Counted from the first letter of the stretch, positions 9,614-19,344 are shown. The stretch: 64,000 nt of DNA from Pontiella sulfatireligans (GCF_900890705.1 NZ_CAAHFH010000002.1:1674001-1738000), one strand, 5' to 3'. A program made the numbers and translations. The notes: a model not told the origin generated them from the sequence alone.

Positions 9614-10083
9614 GGTGGACACAACATCTCAGCTAAGCCTCAAGGTGTTTTCTGTATACGTCCCTTTTCCCATTAATTACGAATACATATTCCTCGACCT
9701 GTTTTCGCCCAGCTCCTGTCCGACTATCGGGCCAAGCATGGGGGGTAAGTGAGCGGGACAGCCGGAGGCTGCGGGGAGACTCGTGGCCTTGGGCTTGGAG
9801 TGAAAACTAGAAGCGGGCTCATGCCGAAGGCATCCAGGGAATAGAGCTATCTGAACCTCAAAAATCAACAACCAGGAATAAGCCTCACTGAGCCCTCCTG
9901 ATTTGTGGCACTGGACACTACACTCCTAACATCACCGGGAGCCAGCACAGGCCATTCTCGCAGCGATTTGGGGTGGTTGGGATGTGTGGTTGGCTGGTCT
10001 AGTTTTTGGAACGGTGTTCCGGGAGATCAATCGACAATTCGAAGAGCTTAGACTGCAAAATACTACAGAAAAAACGATGCAAA
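9614..10083. other. 470-base stretch without a convincing gene
   Basis: Six-frame reading gives only short, low-complexity frames (for example 9677-9871 minus) with no family resemblance. It lies between the IS66 remnant and the protease gene and may be decayed mobile-element DNA. Confidence 0.5.
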
Positions 10084-10965
10084 TCAATTACGGCGTAAAG
10101 TCCGTCGATAACTGATCACACCAGCAAATCCAATCATCAACAACAAGATGCTTGAGGGCTCAGGAACCGTCAACCCAGTAACCCCTTGAATCCAATCCCA
10201 CTGTCCATTAAGAGGAACGCCTCCTCCGTAATCCCCAAAACGGCCGCCATATCCTTCTGTAAAAGTATTCACTCCAACCAGCGAATCGCTTACCAGTAAA
10301 GCTCCCCCAGAATCGCCAGGACCTATGATGGTTTCAAGATCATTGCCAAGGCCACTGCCTGAGCTAGGGCTATCAAAATCATAGCGGAATAAATTATCCA
10401 GCTCGTCAATTACATTAAATCCGAATCTACGGTCAGTTAAAGATGCCTCTGTCGTGTAACCATAACTTCCATATCCAGAACGTCCGAATCCGACAAGCGT
10501 ACCAACATCTCCCAGTGACACCCCTCCTCCTAGAGAAGGAAAGACAAGTTCAGGCAGAGGATCATCGAAGTATATTAAAGAAAGGTCATTTTCTATCGAC
10601 GGATTACCGAATCCCGAAAAATCCGGATGTATAGAGAATGAACTCGCCATATAGCTTCCAAACCGAGGCAAATGAAACTGAATATCAAGCCCTTGATCAA
10701 CAAGACCATTATCATCTAAATCAATATTATGACCAGCTGTTAAAACCCAGTTTCTGGATAGTGCTGTAGCAGAGCCAATGTACAAGGCACCGTCACTACT
10801 TATCTCCAAAGCTCCCACGAACTCGTATCTGCCCTGATCATCAACTCTATAAGAGGGCCTATCCGCTGGAAGGGAAAACTCTCCACCAGCAAGAATCCCC
10901 AAACTCCGCAAAGAACAACTGAGCAATAGTATCGATAAAACCGCTTTAGCTTCAGCACCAATCAT
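10084..10965 (-). CDS. secreted trypsin-like serine protease with PEP-CTERM sorting tail
   Basis: The protein has 293 residues. A hydrophobic N-terminus (about 8-27) serves as the signal. The chymotrypsin-fold triad is readable as His79 (LTAGHN), Asp127 (ENDLSLIYF) and Ser219 (GPGDSGGALL). The tail VPEPSSILLLMIGF plus YRRTLRRN is a PEP-CTERM signal (VPEP at 267-270, transmembrane helix, basic end). It would be processed by an exosortase and sent to the envelope or extracellular matrix. DNDGLVDQGLD near residue 84 looks like a calcium loop. It follows the gene at 11048 in the same direction, after a hairpin. Base composition is AT-richer than the flanks, consistent with transfer. The substrate is unknown. 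Confidence 0.85.
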   Translation of the reverse strand: MIGAEAKAVLSILLLSCSLRSLGILAGGEFSLPADRPSYRVDDQGRYEFVGALEISSDGALYIGSATALSRNWVLTAGHNIDLDDNGLVDQGLDIQFHLPRFGSYMASSFSIHPDFSGFGNPSIENDLSLIYFDDPLPELVFPSLGGGVSLGDVGTLVGFGRSGYGSYGYTTEASLTDRRFGFNVIDELDNLFRYDFDSPSSGSGLGNDLETIIGPGDSGGALLVSDSLVGVNTFTEGYGGRFGDYGGGVPLNGQWDWIQGVTGLTVPEPSSILLLMIGFAGVISYRRTLRRN

Positions 10966-10983
10966 ATTTTCTCATCAGGATGA

Positions 10984-11019
10984 GGAACAAGCCGACTCCC
11001 TATAGAATCGGCTTGTTCC
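10984..11019 (-). terminator. 12-bp-stem hairpin between two exoprotein genes
   Basis: GGAACAAGCCGA pairs perfectly with TCGGCTTGTTCC across a 12-base loop, just after the stop of the gene at 11048. It has no T-run, so it may terminate weakly or stabilise the 3' end of the mRNA. Confidence 0.5.
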
Positions 11020-11047
11020 ATACAAAATTTCAATGCAGCTCAGCTAC

Positions 11048-13537
11048 TTAACGCACATATGCCAAGTCGATCCAAAAATGCGTGGATAAACCGTCAGGAG
11101 ATGGAGTTAGGACAAGAACAATCTGATTTTCCCCATCACCGAATGCCGATTCTGGAACTCGATATGTCATCCAGTTTGAATCAACAAAAACATCCCCGAC
11201 ATACAAAGATCCATTCACGTAAACATCAATATAGCAATACGATGTTCCTTCTGATGTAGAACCTAGAGAATGAAAATAGAATGACTTCTTCCCATTAAAC
11301 GCAAAACCAACGTAACCATTTACCGCCACTACCTTGCAATGAGGGGGATTAGTATAATAGCTATCAAAAACGAATCCGTCGTAGCCAATCCCCATATTCC
11401 AAAGACTAATAGAAGAATCATTTAGCAAGGCATACCCTGACACAGTCGGCCCAGATTCATTGTCATCTGACACGGTCAAAGTAGCCTCCTCTGAAAATGC
11501 AGACTGCCCACCAGCACTTACCCGAACTTTATACTCCCCGGCATGGCCATCACCAACACTACTGAATGACATCCTCCTGCTCGTTTTACCAGGAATCAAT
11601 TTTTTGTTGTGATACCATTGATAAGAAATTGATGAACTTGAAGTAGCCTCAACAGAGAAAACAACTGGGTCGCCATACTTAATGGTCTGAGACTTAGGCT
11701 GAACAGTTATAACTGGAGGGCTTAGCTCCGGCTCCTTCTCATAATGATAATCCCATTCTTTCGTAAAAATCCGAAAAGGAGGCAAGCTAGGCAACGAACC
11801 AATCGGAGTCCCAATCACACTAAGACCTGCATTGATGTCCGCATAAGCCCCAAACTTCCAGTCAGCAGTAATGACCTCATCATTTACAGTACTAACCGCC
11901 CCCTCTACCTCCAGCCTAGGATCAGTATTAATGTAGACTCCAGCAAGACTCACAACCTTAGCATCTATTTGCGGAACCAGTGCCACAGTCGCCGCACCAG
12001 CACCATCAAGTGTATAAGTGAAAGGAATCTTTTCAAAAGGCTCCACATCAAACCACCTATCCCAATCAACTGCTGGATCAGCATCTTTAAGATAAACACC
12101 CTTTACACCCATGTTTGCATTTTGACGAAAGCCTGTCCTCATGGTGGCCGTAGCCTCAACACTTGCGCTTGCCTCTGCCGTAATCGTGGCTGTTAGATCG
12201 ACATACACATAACCAGCCTGAACAAATTGCCGCCAACTCCAAAGCTCTTTTGAATACTCTCCAGACCAAGCTCCAGAAAGAGTGACCACAGGAACACAGG
12301 CTATCTCCAGATCCCCTGAAGCCTCAACCTCAAGTCGCTTCAGCGATGCCCAACTCGTTTCCAGAGAAACTTTCAGTTTAGGGTGAAACAAGAACTTTGC
12401 CTCTTCCATGGTAATATCCAGTGGACCATCCACGAACAAGGTCTCACCTGAAAAATCCGAGCCAATCGTTGGCAACTCGAATGTGGCATCACCAGATAGT
12501 GACTTTACCAAGTAACCATTTTCATCAAATTCAAGAAAAATTGCATCATCACCAATCGTAAAAGACCCATCTGTCATAATATCTGCCAAAGTGACATCAA
12601 CGGTAGTAATAGTCAGCTCCTCGGCTGCCTGATTTGTCGTAATTGACTCAATCTTCCGATAGAATATTTCATCAATATGCGCAGGAGCTAGATTGGCTAG
12701 TGACTGCCCGGCAACAAATGCTGGCGCAGTAGATGAAGTATAGGAGATAATAATAGAATTTGTTTCCACCGAGCTAATTTCCCATGCGGTGGAAACACTA
12801 TTCATACGAACAGGCCCAGTGCGATGACGGGCTGCAAGAACGGCCGCCTCTCCATCTAACTGCTGACCAACTCGCAATGCCGTTGGAGAACCGAAAACAA
12901 ATAAATCCCCATCCTCAACAACCTCTTTTTCCAACTCAAACTGCCAAGTATAATTTGTCGAGAAACCATTGACATCAGCAACTGCCAGAGAGACATCGAC
13001 AGTCGCTCCGTATCCACCAAGAGCGAAATCGCCACCAAAATCAAAGACGAGTGTATTCGTGCTCCAAGACAGCTCTGAGTCACTCAAATCAAAAACATCA
13101 TTCGTACCTACAACGAGAGAGATTGTGTTACTGGCAACGCCTGACGAGTCATCTAGCACGATTTGAATAGGAGAAAAACGAGGTACCCCAAAGGCATCAT
13201 CCTCAGGTGTGCGTGAGACGATTTCTGGAGCCTGCTCGTCCAAAGCCCTGACCCGATAAAACTTCTCTTCACCTCCAAGAGTTACCACATGTTGTTGAGC
13301 CAATGCCTGAGCCTTGGATGGATACCCCGCAACAGCAACCCAATTATTACTTGAAAGGTTTGCACACTCCTCAAGTACATATCGAATACCTGGCTGTGTT
13401 GACCATGCGACCTCCCTCTGCGCTACATTAGTCGTTGAATATAACCCCATGACGGGGGTTTCCAGCCTTTCACCGAAAGAAGAAGAATGAATGAAGCTCA
13501 ACACCGAAAGAGCAAATACTGCGATTGCATTACGCAT
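11048..13537 (-). CDS. large secreted protein with Ig-like domain, function unknown
   Basis: The protein has 829 residues from ATG 13537, which has GGAGGTGG five bases upstream; an alternative GTG lies at 13552. A signal peptide covers about 1-23. The N-terminal part (AWSTQPGIRYVLEECANL ... EKFYRVRALD) has the 'L..S.NW..V....FYRVR' form that closes many PVC exoproteins. A bacterial Ig-like stretch (SRTPEDDAFGVPRFSPIQI) follows. Most of the middle (about 220-620) is beta-rich and unrecognised. An Ig_3-like domain at about 640-725 has ITVQPKSQTIKYGDPVVFSV and ISYQWYHNKKLI. The C-terminal 100 residues look like a carbohydrate-binding jelly roll. It could be an adhesin or scaffold; no catalytic motif is seen. 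Confidence 0.65.
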   Translation of the reverse strand: MRNAIAVFALSVLSFIHSSSFGERLETPVMGLYSTTNVAQREVAWSTQPGIRYVLEECANLSSNNWVAVAGYPSKAQALAQQHVVTLGGEEKFYRVRALDEQAPEIVSRTPEDDAFGVPRFSPIQIVLDDSSGVASNTISLVVGTNDVFDLSDSELSWSTNTLVFDFGGDFALGGYGATVDVSLAVADVNGFSTNYTWQFELEKEVVEDGDLFVFGSPTALRVGQQLDGEAAVLAARHRTGPVRMNSVSTAWEISSVETNSIIISYTSSTAPAFVAGQSLANLAPAHIDEIFYRKIESITTNQAAEELTITTVDVTLADIMTDGSFTIGDDAIFLEFDENGYLVKSLSGDATFELPTIGSDFSGETLFVDGPLDITMEEAKFLFHPKLKVSLETSWASLKRLEVEASGDLEIACVPVVTLSGAWSGEYSKELWSWRQFVQAGYVYVDLTATITAEASASVEATATMRTGFRQNANMGVKGVYLKDADPAVDWDRWFDVEPFEKIPFTYTLDGAGAATVALVPQIDAKVVSLAGVYINTDPRLEVEGAVSTVNDEVITADWKFGAYADINAGLSVIGTPIGSLPSLPPFRIFTKEWDYHYEKEPELSPPVITVQPKSQTIKYGDPVVFSVEATSSSSISYQWYHNKKLIPGKTSRRMSFSSVGDGHAGEYKVRVSAGGQSAFSEEATLTVSDDNESGPTVSGYALLNDSSISLWNMGIGYDGFVFDSYYTNPPHCKVVAVNGYVGFAFNGKKSFYFHSLGSTSEGTSYCYIDVYVNGSLYVGDVFVDSNWMTYRVPESAFGDGENQIVLVLTPSPDGLSTHFWIDLAYVR

Positions 13538-13721
13538 AACCCACCTCCACACTTAGTATTTTATGAAGCCAAAGCCTCGTTCAACGGCTATTCTCGTGGT
13601 TACAACTAACGTCATTAACAACAGAGGTCAATCAACGACCACCGAACAGGTCATATTTATACGCAATTTAAATTGGAAACCTTCTTTCTCAATGTTAATA
13701 TGTGAGGTTATTTATCAACAT

Positions 13722-15137
13722 TTAATACCTCCCCATCACCTTCGACAGATCCAACCCATAATCCAGCTTTACCAGTTCCTCCAATAGGACTGCTGGATGG
13801 AGATCACTTCCATAACGGGCATGGACTACAGAAATAAACCTGTCCATATGGCCGCATAACCGCATTTCTATTCGAGGATTCATCCGAGCCTGGTTTTGTG
13901 CCTGACTGATAAAAGTGTGGCGTAGAGAGTGAAAGGAGAAGGTTTTACGCCCTGCCTGATGGTCTGCCAGTTCATCCTCGCTCAAAAACCTTGGACGCAA
14001 AATCACATTGAACCAATGGCTCATCGCATTTCTCCAGTCTTTGTATTGATGGTGTGATGCTTTAGGCCAAAGGTTCGTAGTACCGTGCCTACTGGGATCG
14101 GTCCTAGATCGTCTGTGTCCCACAAACCTCATAAAACCCAATTCCTCAAGCACCGGGTGAACAGGTATTCGCCTTTTGGATGCCCGATTCTTTACGTGTT
14201 TAAAAGTCTCACTCCGTTGCCGTGCATTGATATCAAAACAATCCACCCCTTCAATGCAGACCACATCACTTATGCATAACTGGCATATCTCATTTAAGCG
14301 GGCCCCAGTGTATAGGCCAATCAAGGGAATCCAAAATCTCATATGCCTAGAAGCTTTTCTTCCAGTCGCATATAGAGCCAACCCATCAACCATTCTCTGC
14401 AATTGATCATGGGAATATACACAACGACCCTCTACAAAATTATCCTCTACCGGAATCCTCAAATCCACCAGAGGACAAATGCGTATATATCCATACCTCA
14501 CAGCATGAGTGAAAATCGTCTTCAATTTTGCTAATCGGTTATTAACCGTTGTATTCGACACAACCCGCTCATGATCGATTTGAACAATTTCCCTTAGGGA
14601 TTTATCTTTAAGCTCACTTTGCTGTCGCATACGAGGCGGCATCCGACACAAAGCCTGGTCACGAAATTCCATAAGCATTGAACGGGTGACCGTTTCAATA
14701 GCTATGTCACCAAACCATTCGATCAGCAGTTTAACGGAATTGCCCCGTTCAAGCTCACTTTTCTCTGACTGCCGTCCCAAAGACCGCACCTCGGCATAAA
14801 CCATGGACAGCGAGTGCGAGGTATTTCGGGCAAAGACTGCAGCATCCGGAACCTCACCGATGATCCGTGGTGAATTACCAAGCAGAAGGGATTCAATAAT
14901 AGTATCCCCCTCCTGGATTCCCGCTACATTCCTACCAGCTCTCAAATCGCTGAACTGTCTTTTAAACACGACGGACAGTATCCTCGCCCAAGAACGAGCC
15001 TCCAACTCATCATGTGCTCTTAAGGCTCTGGATATTTCTGATTTCCCTCCGTAGTGCCATCTTAAATCCTCAGGGATAGTCATCCTGAAAAAAAGAGCAT
15101 CACCACGTTGCTGCACATTTCTGATCTTAAGATTCAT
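13722..15137 (-). CDS. tyrosine recombinase / integrase
   Basis: The protein has 471 residues from ATG 15137, which is preceded by AAGGAAGGTGG; the longer frame to 15305 has no support. The N-terminal part (MNLKIRNVQQRGDALFFRM, then IPEDLRW) resembles the DUF6538-type start of phage/island integrases. The catalytic domain shows Arg in TGARLNEICQL, His-x-x-Arg in FHSLRHTF, a further HxxR-like element in LCGHMDR, and the C-terminal Tyr in HARYG. It should integrate and excise a mobile element with the HTH protein at 15211 as a possible directionality factor. The nearby tRNA-Thr at 16498-16572 is the likely attachment gene, but no duplicated tRNA 3' end could be found. Confidence 0.88.
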   Translation of the reverse strand: MNLKIRNVQQRGDALFFRMTIPEDLRWHYGGKSEISRALRAHDELEARSWARILSVVFKRQFSDLRAGRNVAGIQEGDTIIESLLLGNSPRIIGEVPDAAVFARNTSHSLSMVYAEVRSLGRQSEKSELERGNSVKLLIEWFGDIAIETVTRSMLMEFRDQALCRMPPRMRQQSELKDKSLREIVQIDHERVVSNTTVNNRLAKLKTIFTHAVRYGYIRICPLVDLRIPVEDNFVEGRCVYSHDQLQRMVDGLALYATGRKASRHMRFWIPLIGLYTGARLNEICQLCISDVVCIEGVDCFDINARQRSETFKHVKNRASKRRIPVHPVLEELGFMRFVGHRRSRTDPSRHGTTNLWPKASHHQYKDWRNAMSHWFNVILRPRFLSEDELADHQAGRKTFSFHSLRHTFISQAQNQARMNPRIEMRLCGHMDRFISVVHARYGSDLHPAVLLEELVKLDYGLDLSKVMGRY

Positions 15138-15210
15138 ATCAGCCACCTTCCTTGAACAAGGAAAGCAGCCGGATAATGAAGGAGGAGACAAGGCTGGAAT
15201 CAATCGGGTG

Positions 15211-16269
15211 TTATTCGTTGCCCCCCAGCAACGCATCAACCGAGGATTTGAGGATGAGTATTTTTCGCTGACCGACCTTCTTGTGCTTAAGACGACCGTC
15301 ACCATAGTAGTTGCGGACTGTCTTTTCAGAGCACACCAAAAGCCTTGCTGCTTCCTTGACCGTTACATATTCCTCATCAGAGTTACTGGCAGGCCTGGGT
15401 TTTGCAACAACTGGCTTAGGCACCACATCAGCGACTACGCCCTCTGACTTACCTGACCCACCAGCGACTAGACCAATACGGAAGTTTGCAGGCTTATCGG
15501 GTTTGGGCACCACAATCATGAATCCATCGCCTGCCGAGACCTGTACGGCCATAGCGTTGCCGGTCCGAGATTCAACTGGGAACGATACCTCCACCTTTTC
15601 GTCCAGAGCCGCCCGGACCTCCTCATACGACATGTAATCAACATGATACGACCGATCAAACTCGTCCAAATCCTCAGCCGGAAGAAGCTCCTGAAGATCA
15701 TGCAATCCAGTTGCAAGACAATCAAATTCCAAACCCCAGCCCTTCACGGCATTCAATGCCCCGTAACAGGCCGATTTCGTGTCATACCGCTTTACTGGCA
15801 GCCGGGAGCAGGGCTTCCATGAATCGACAAGCCTTGTCCAGACTAACGCATGTTTTGGTGCATCGTCTCCGGTAACTACAGCCAGCCTCAGACCTCCAGA
15901 GATGTCCAGTATGAGCCGAGACAGACGATAGACGACCTCCGACATGGCTAAATGGTTTATGGATGCGTTGAGGGCGTCCCTATCCTTGAGAACCTCAACC
16001 TTCAGCCCCTCAATCCGTTCGGCTGTGAGACCAGCGGCTGGTGCCATGCCCTTGCCCTCCATCACCGACCACATCACATCATTCATGTCGATGTGAGGCT
16101 GAAGAGTATCTGGGTTATTGGGAACAGAAAGGAAATCAGATGTCGGCCATACAATCACGGCCTTCCGGGAATAGAGATTTTCCTCGGCAAGGATCGAGAG
16201 CAGGTCATCGTTGATACGATCAACGCCTGTGAGTGAGGCTGGGCCACCAATAAGAAGTATGTCTTTCAT
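15211..16269 (-). CDS. island protein with C-terminal excisionase-type helix-turn-helix
   Basis: The protein has 352 residues. The last 50 (EEYVTVKEAARLLVCSEKTV ... GDGRLKHKKVGQRKILI) form a MerR/excisionase-type winged helix. A Pro/Val/Lys-rich linker (VVPKPVVAKPRP) precedes it. The first 230 residues, starting MKDILLIGGPASLTGVDRIN, match nothing I recognise. The opening looks like a nucleotide-binding or RNase H-like fold (ILLIGGPAS; LILDISGGLRLAVVTGDDAP), perhaps a host-sensing or nuclease domain. It lies 73 bases upstream of the integrase gene in the same direction, so it probably acts in excision or its control. The N-terminal function is unknown. Confidence 0.6.
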   Translation of the reverse strand: MKDILLIGGPASLTGVDRINDDLLSILAEENLYSRKAVIVWPTSDFLSVPNNPDTLQPHIDMNDVMWSVMEGKGMAPAAGLTAERIEGLKVEVLKDRDALNASINHLAMSEVVYRLSRLILDISGGLRLAVVTGDDAPKHALVWTRLVDSWKPCSRLPVKRYDTKSACYGALNAVKGWGLEFDCLATGLHDLQELLPAEDLDEFDRSYHVDYMSYEEVRAALDEKVEVSFPVESRTGNAMAVQVSAGDGFMIVVPKPDKPANFRIGLVAGGSGKSEGVVADVVPKPVVAKPRPASNSDEEYVTVKEAARLLVCSEKTVRNYYGDGRLKHKKVGQRKILILKSSVDALLGGNE

Positions 16270-16360
16270 TCAAACAGGGTAGGATTTTTCAGGCAATCAG
16301 TACAAGGAGATAGGGATATCGAGAATCGGTCATGCCTAAGCAGAATTCACACACCCAGAA

Positions 16361-16382
16361 TTTGTGTACGATTTGTGTACGA
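16361..16382. repeat. tandem 11-bp repeat TTTGTGTACGA x2
   Basis: Two exact direct copies of TTTGTGTACGA lie between the HTH gene and the tRNA terminator. Short direct repeats next to an attachment tRNA are typical of integrase arm or excisionase binding sites; that role is inferred. Confidence 0.5.
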
Positions 16383-16455
16383 TTCTCCCCCCATCTGGGG
16401 TGTGGAAAGTTGTGGAAACGAGAGGCAGTCGAGTCGATTACGCAGTCATACACCC

Positions 16456-16491
16456 AAAGAAAAACCCCGCTATCATTGACGATAACGGGGC
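16456..16491 (-). terminator. intrinsic terminator of tRNA-Thr
   Basis: On the minus strand CCCCG-TTATC pairs with GATA-G-CGGGG across a 6-base loop and runs directly into TTTTTCTTT, seven bases after the encoded CCA of the tRNA gene. Confidence 0.85.
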
Positions 16492-16497
16492 TTAGAA

Positions 16498-16572
16498 TGG
16501 AGCCGGCGGTCAGAGTCGAACTGACGACCAACGGATTACAAATCCGTTGCTCTGCCACTGAGCTACGCCGGC
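16498..16572 (-). tRNA. tRNA-Thr (TGT)
   Basis: The minus strand reads GCCGGCG (acceptor), TAGCTCAGTGGCAGAGCA (D arm), CGGATTTGTAATCCG (anticodon arm, anticodon TGT), GTTCGACTC in the T arm, CGCCGGC (acceptor), discriminator T and an encoded CCA. All four stems pair. It is the probable integration gene for the recombinase element on its 3' side. Confidence 0.95.
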
Positions 16573-16767
16573 AGATGTTTCCCGCGAAAGAATTTCTCGA
16601 TTGGAAAACGAACGGCGAATTATGCGAATATTCGATGTAGAGTCAATACTCTGAATCGAGTATTTCGCCCACCTCGGTTTAAGACCCGGCCATCACTTCT
16701 TTTTTGTCTTTCTCACGCGACGGCAATGGAACCAATTGGTAGCGTTTCCTGAAACGGAGAGACATCT

Positions 16768-18132
16768 ATGCAACAAAACACCGAGAAAACTTGGCGCTGT
16801 GCGATTTGTGGATACATCCACTATGGAGATTCCGCGCCTGAGCCCTGCCCCATCTGCGATGCGAAAGCCGAGGATTTCGAACACATTGATGCCCCCCAGA
16901 GACCGGTGCGTCGCGATGTTGGGCAGGAGCGGGTTGTGATTGTCGGGGCAGGCGTCGCCGGGGTTTCGGCGGCCGAAGCGGTGCGGAAGCATGCGCCGGA
17001 TGCGGAGATTATTTTGATTTCGCAGGAGGAAGAGTTTCCTTATATGCGCCTCAACCTGACGCGCCTGCTGGCCGGCGAGTTTGCGGAAAAAAACCTGCCG
17101 TTGCATTCGCCGGAGTGGTACGGCGAGCAACGCATCAAGCTGCTCCGGGGCCACGCGGCGGCGCGCCTGGTTCTGGCGGAAAAGGCGGTGCAGCTGGACA
17201 ATGGAGAAACGCTCCAGTTCGACAAACTGATTGTTGCGACCGGATCGCACCCTTTCATGCCGCCCATTCCCGGCAGCGCACTGCAGCAGGTGTTTACCGT
17301 CCGTACGGTGGAGGATGTCCGCCAAATTCTTTCGGTGGTTCAGCCGGAAACCGAGGTGGTCTGCATTGGCGGCGGCATTCTGGGATTGGAAACCGCCGGC
17401 GCGCTGGCCAAGCAGCAAGCCAACGTTACGGTGCTGGAGGCGTTTGAATATCTCATGCCGCTGCAGCTGAATGCGGAAGGCAGCCGGGTCTTGGAGGAGC
17501 ATCTCAACACGCTGAGCATAAAAGTGATCACCAACGCCAGCGCCGACTGCATCATTGGCGACGGGCATGTTACCGGCGTGCACCTGAAACGGGGCCAACT
17601 GATTCCCGCGAGCGTGGTGGTGGTTGCGGCGGGCGACCGGGCGAATGCGGAGCTGCTTGAGCAGGCCGGCCTAACGGTGAAGAAGGGCGCGCTGGTGGAT
17701 AATTTTCTGCGGACGGCTCATCCGGATATTTATGCCGTCGGCGATGTGGCGGAACATGACGGCGTGCGCTACGGCTCATGGTCTCCGGCCATGTATATGG
17801 GCAAGATTGCCGGCATGAACGCCGCTGGAGCACCGACCGAATTCGGCGGCATTCCTCGTTCGCATTTGCTGAAGGTGCTGGGCAAGCCGATGCTGAGCAT
17901 CGGAACGATTATCCCGACGGACGGCAGTTACCGGATGATCGAGGACCATGCCGACAACGGCTACCGCCTGTTCATGTTCCGTGACGGACGCCTGACGGGC
18001 TGCCTGCTGATCGGCAAGCTGAAGTTGATGAAGCCGGTGCGCAAGGCGCTGCAGGCGAGGCTGGACATGAAGGAGCTGCTGACGCCGGAAACAACCGCAG
18101 AAGAAGTGGCGGCGCACCTTGCCGGCCTATAG
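16768..18132 (+). CDS. rubredoxin-domain fused FAD/NAD(P) oxidoreductase
   Basis: The protein has 454 residues. A short rubredoxin-like iron site lies at the N-terminus (C11-A-I-C14 and C27-P-I-C30). It is followed by a class-I pyridine nucleotide-disulfide-type reductase with FAD motif VVIVGAGVAGVSAAEA (about 56-71), the ATG motif LIVATGSHP, NAD(P) motif VVCIGGGILGLETAGAL (about 197-213) and the late FAD segment DIYAVGDVAEHDG. The C-terminal about 120 residues resemble those of NADH:rubredoxin oxidoreductase and NirB-like reductases. It probably moves electrons from NAD(P)H to the attached rubredoxin centre and on to a peroxide- or oxygen-detoxifying partner; that partner is not visible. A GGAGAG ribosome binding site precedes the start. 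The end overlaps the convergent gene by 6 bases. Confidence 0.85.
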   Translation: MQQNTEKTWRCAICGYIHYGDSAPEPCPICDAKAEDFEHIDAPQRPVRRDVGQERVVIVGAGVAGVSAAEAVRKHAPDAEIILISQEEEFPYMRLNLTRLLAGEFAEKNLPLHSPEWYGEQRIKLLRGHAAARLVLAEKAVQLDNGETLQFDKLIVATGSHPFMPPIPGSALQQVFTVRTVEDVRQILSVVQPETEVVCIGGGILGLETAGALAKQQANVTVLEAFEYLMPLQLNAEGSRVLEEHLNTLSIKVITNASADCIIGDGHVTGVHLKRGQLIPASVVVVAAGDRANAELLEQAGLTVKKGALVDNFLRTAHPDIYAVGDVAEHDGVRYGSWSPAMYMGKIAGMNAAGAPTEFGGIPRSHLLKVLGKPMLSIGTIIPTDGSYRMIEDHADNGYRLFMFRDGRLTGCLLIGKLKLMKPVRKALQARLDMKELLTPETTAEEVAAHLAGL

Positions 18133-19344
18133 GCTGTTGAGCAATTCGGCGAGTTTGGCTTTAGCGGCGTCGAGCCGCTGAAGCAGCAGTTCGTGGACAG
18201 TGGCGCTGACCTCGGCAAACTCCTCGCGACTGTCGATCAGGCGGTCGAGCTCGTTTTGCATGTGCTCGAAATCGCAGGCGTCGACGCTGCCGGCGGAGGT
18301 ATGGCCGAACGCCGTCAAGAAGTTGTCCACCTTGCTGCCGCGACTGATTCCGATGATGGGCACATGCACCACAGAGGCAAGGATTAAAAGGTGCAGGCGG
18401 CTGCTGATGACGAGGTCGAGCCTGCCGGCAATCGCCAGGATTTCGCGCGGCGCACGCCGTCCGCCAACCACCACGGAGTGGACGCGGTTTTTCATCCGCT
18501 CGCGCAAACGCTCCATCAGCGCAGCATCAGTTACGTGGTTCATCGGCAGGAAAACAATGCGGTGGTCCTGCCCGGCGAGGCGGTCGAGGAACTCGATCAA
18601 CTCCTGCTCGTGGACGAGCTGCCGCTGCGCGGAGATGCAGAGGCCAACCTTGCGGACCTCGGATTCAAGAATGTGGAGGGCCTCGCGGTTAAGGGCGATG
18701 TTTTCCCACGGCTCGGGTTCGAGCAGCTCGGCGGAGTCGGCGCCGACGATGGCCTGCGGCACATCGCCGCAAGCATGGACGGCGGCCAGGGTTTCGGGGT
18801 CGCGAAGCATCACGAGGTCGCACAAGTTGAGCTGCTCGACAATTTTAGCACGCGCCCGGTCCATGGCCATGTTTTCCAGGCGCCGGACAAAGTCAACGCG
18901 TTTGAAAGCCAGCAGACTGAGCAGGTTCAGCAGTGTGCGGCGCTTGCCGGGCAGTACGCGGTAGATGAACGGGTTGAGGTTTTGATTCATACCGACGCCC
19001 CACACCACGGTCTTGGTTCCGGCGCGGTGGGCGATTTCGAGCATCTTGAGCGGGATTTCCGGATAGTCGGAAAGGCCGGTTGCCCCGGCCCATATAAATA
19101 CGTCGGCGCCGGCGAGCCGCTCCTCCATGAGCGTGCGGCTGTAGGGCGGGTCGAAGCCGAAAAGCTGAACCGTTTCGACACCTAGCCGGGCGGCGGTGTC
19201 TTCGGGGAGATCGGTGCTAACGGTAATGCGGGCGGCGGGACAGACTTCGCGAATGATGCCGACAACGCACTCGAGGATAGCCTCGTCACCTACGTTGTTG
19301 CGCCCGAAGGGGACGCCCCCAAGCAGTATATCGACCGTCTGCAT
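18127..19344 (-). CDS. polysaccharide pyruvyl transferase family protein
   Basis: The protein has 405 residues from ATG 19344 (a TTG lies two codons upstream). The family pattern is clear: GGVPFGRNNVGDEAILE near the start, VWGVGMNQ and LVMLRDPETL in the N-terminal half. ISSRLHLLILASVVHVPIIG, then SRGSKVDNFLTAFG, marks the C-terminal half, the CsaB/WcaK-like part that binds phosphoenolpyruvate. It should add a pyruvyl ketal to a cell-surface sugar. A glycosyltransferase-B-like fold is expected and no membrane segments are seen. It faces the maf gene across 64 bases. Confidence 0.85.
   Translation of the reverse strand: MQTVDILLGGVPFGRNNVGDEAILECVVGIIREVCPAARITVSTDLPEDTAARLGVETVQLFGFDPPYSRTLMEERLAGADVFIWAGATGLSDYPEIPLKMLEIAHRAGTKTVVWGVGMNQNLNPFIYRVLPGKRRTLLNLLSLLAFKRVDFVRRLENMAMDRARAKIVEQLNLCDLVMLRDPETLAAVHACGDVPQAIVGADSAELLEPEPWENIALNREALHILESEVRKVGLCISAQRQLVHEQELIEFLDRLAGQDHRIVFLPMNHVTDAALMERLRERMKNRVHSVVVGGRRAPREILAIAGRLDLVISSRLHLLILASVVHVPIIGISRGSKVDNFLTAFGHTSAGSVDACDFEHMQNELDRLIDSREEFAEVSATVHELLLQRLDAAKAKLAELLNSL

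Noticed and set aside
16498..16572. Duplicated tRNA-Thr 3' end as left attachment site of the integrase element
   Set aside because: No copy of the tRNA 3' end was seen between 8.7 and 13.7 kb; the other border may be outside the window or degraded.
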